Source: CAYXVF01 sp964468125 (lineage in GTDB: Bacteria > Myxococcota > XYA12-FULL-58-9 > CAYXVF01). Taken from it: a stretch of DNA of 6,310 bases. A program made the translations under genes and the position numbers. The stretch spans positions 1 through 6,310 of the forward strand of contig CAYXVF010000186.1 of assembly GCA_964468125.1 (NCBI GenBank), given 5' to 3'. The stretch's first letter is position 1. Each line of letters starts with the position of its first letter. The notes below the pieces were generated by a model. The model did no database searches. It saw nothing but the letters and a program-made list of their open reading frames with translations, and was not told the DNA's origin. Positions 5,905 to 6,310 of the stretch are shown piece after piece.

Positions 5905-6310
5905 AGCTGCTGGCTCGATGGGTACACGGCCCCTGCCTACCGAGAAGAGTGGAGACAGCAGTTCCGATGGAGCTCGCGGGATCAACAGTGGGCGGATCGT
6001 CATGCGAAGTTCCGTCGGCGAACTCTCCTCGATGACGATGAATCGCCAGACCCGCGCATGTTGCCTGATGGCCTCTTTGCCTCTGGGCGGGAAAACACTT
6101 CGGGGACCGATCCTCTCGCGACCTACTTCCTTACCCAACCGGACATCGAAACCGCCTTGCACGGATTTGACCGCCAGTTCTCTCGCGCCGACTTACAGAC
6201 GCTCAATGGCTTCTGTGAACATTTCGCCCAGAATTGGCGTGTTCTCCTGGCCGAAAGCTCTGGGGATCAGGGTGATGCGATCTCTTGGGTTGGAGGTCGC
6301 ATGTCGTTCG
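5905..6310 (+). CDS. unidentified partial gene running off the right edge, probably 5'-truncated
   Basis: After TAG 5902-5904 this frame is open for 135 codons to the end of the window. Its composition is protein-like and balanced, with Trp, Asp, Phe, Gln and Leu well represented. The other long frame here, the continuation of the IstA frame, is a Ser/Arg/Pro-rich shadow. Segments include YREEWRQQFRW, LPDGLFASGREN, DPLATYFLTQPDIETALHGF and FCEHFAQNWRVLLAES. I do not recognise the family. The first ATG is at 6058, with no Shine-Dalgarno before it, while the coding-like character begins well upstream of it. The 5' end has therefore probably been removed, most likely during the rearrangements that left the adjacent transposase scraps. 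A start at 6058 cannot be excluded. Confidence 0.45.

Noticed and set aside
5883..6092. Imperfect repeat: CATGTTGCCTCTGGGC at 5882-5897 matches 6057-6088 if 16 bases between two TTGCCT copies are removed
   Set aside because: The flanks show no further similarity; matches of 10-12 bases within a kilobase of biased sequence are not rare enough to call a duplication.
5881..6162. 93-codon minus-strand frame near the right end
   Set aside because: It has no recognisable motif and opposes the better plus-strand frame at 5905-6310; I treat it as a shadow.
1..6310. CRISPR arrays, tRNA or rRNA genes, tandem repeats
   Set aside because: No regularly spaced repeats, cloverleaf-like segments or rRNA-like conserved stretches were seen.

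Overview
The window is GC-rich DNA dominated by one very long gene on the plus strand (270..5237, 1655 codons). Composition and protein style suggest a large-genome, predatory- or soil-type bacterium, such as the myxobacterial/bradymonad ('deltaproteobacterial') groups. That is an impression from sequence style only; there is no rRNA or marker gene here to confirm it.

Left part (1..273). No complete upstream gene is visible. A perfect-armed hairpin (110..142) is followed by a strong Shine-Dalgarno sequence (AGGAGGG, 204..210) placed for an 18-residue leader ORF (217..273). Its stop codon overlaps the start of the giant gene in an ATGA junction. This layout implies translational coupling. A one-base slip in the adjacent run of five G residues would instead fuse the leader to the big protein.

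Centre (270..5237). The giant protein has no visible signal peptide or membrane segment and looks mostly alpha-helical. Two regions can be recognised by eye. Residues about 99-215 resemble an M48-type (Ste24/HtpX-like) metallopeptidase core whose zinc-binding HExxH has become NELAR, so it is probably a pseudo-protease. Residues about 1225-1560 are an ABC1/UbiB/COQ8 (ADCK)-type protein-kinase-like domain. The catalytic Asp, HxGN and DFG elements are present, but the VAIK lysine is Met1325. A lysine (Lys1305) sits instead in the nucleotide loop in the context SMKTV, closely like SFKTV of the eukaryotic WNK ('with no lysine') kinases. About 1000 helical residues between the two regions are unassigned. 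This unusual pseudo-protease/kinase protein is the main item of interest.

Right part (5238..6310). Downstream lies a graveyard of decayed transposase pieces. There is an IS3-family OrfB N-terminal scrap on the minus strand, a possible frameshifted IS66 TnpC N-terminal scrap, and an 86-codon IS21-family IstA scrap on the plus strand. From 5905 an open frame of coding-like composition runs off the right edge without a credible start. It is probably the remaining part of a gene truncated on its 5' side. Nothing in this region looks like a functional partner of the giant gene, which therefore appears to be the last gene of its transcription unit, beside a recombination-prone site.
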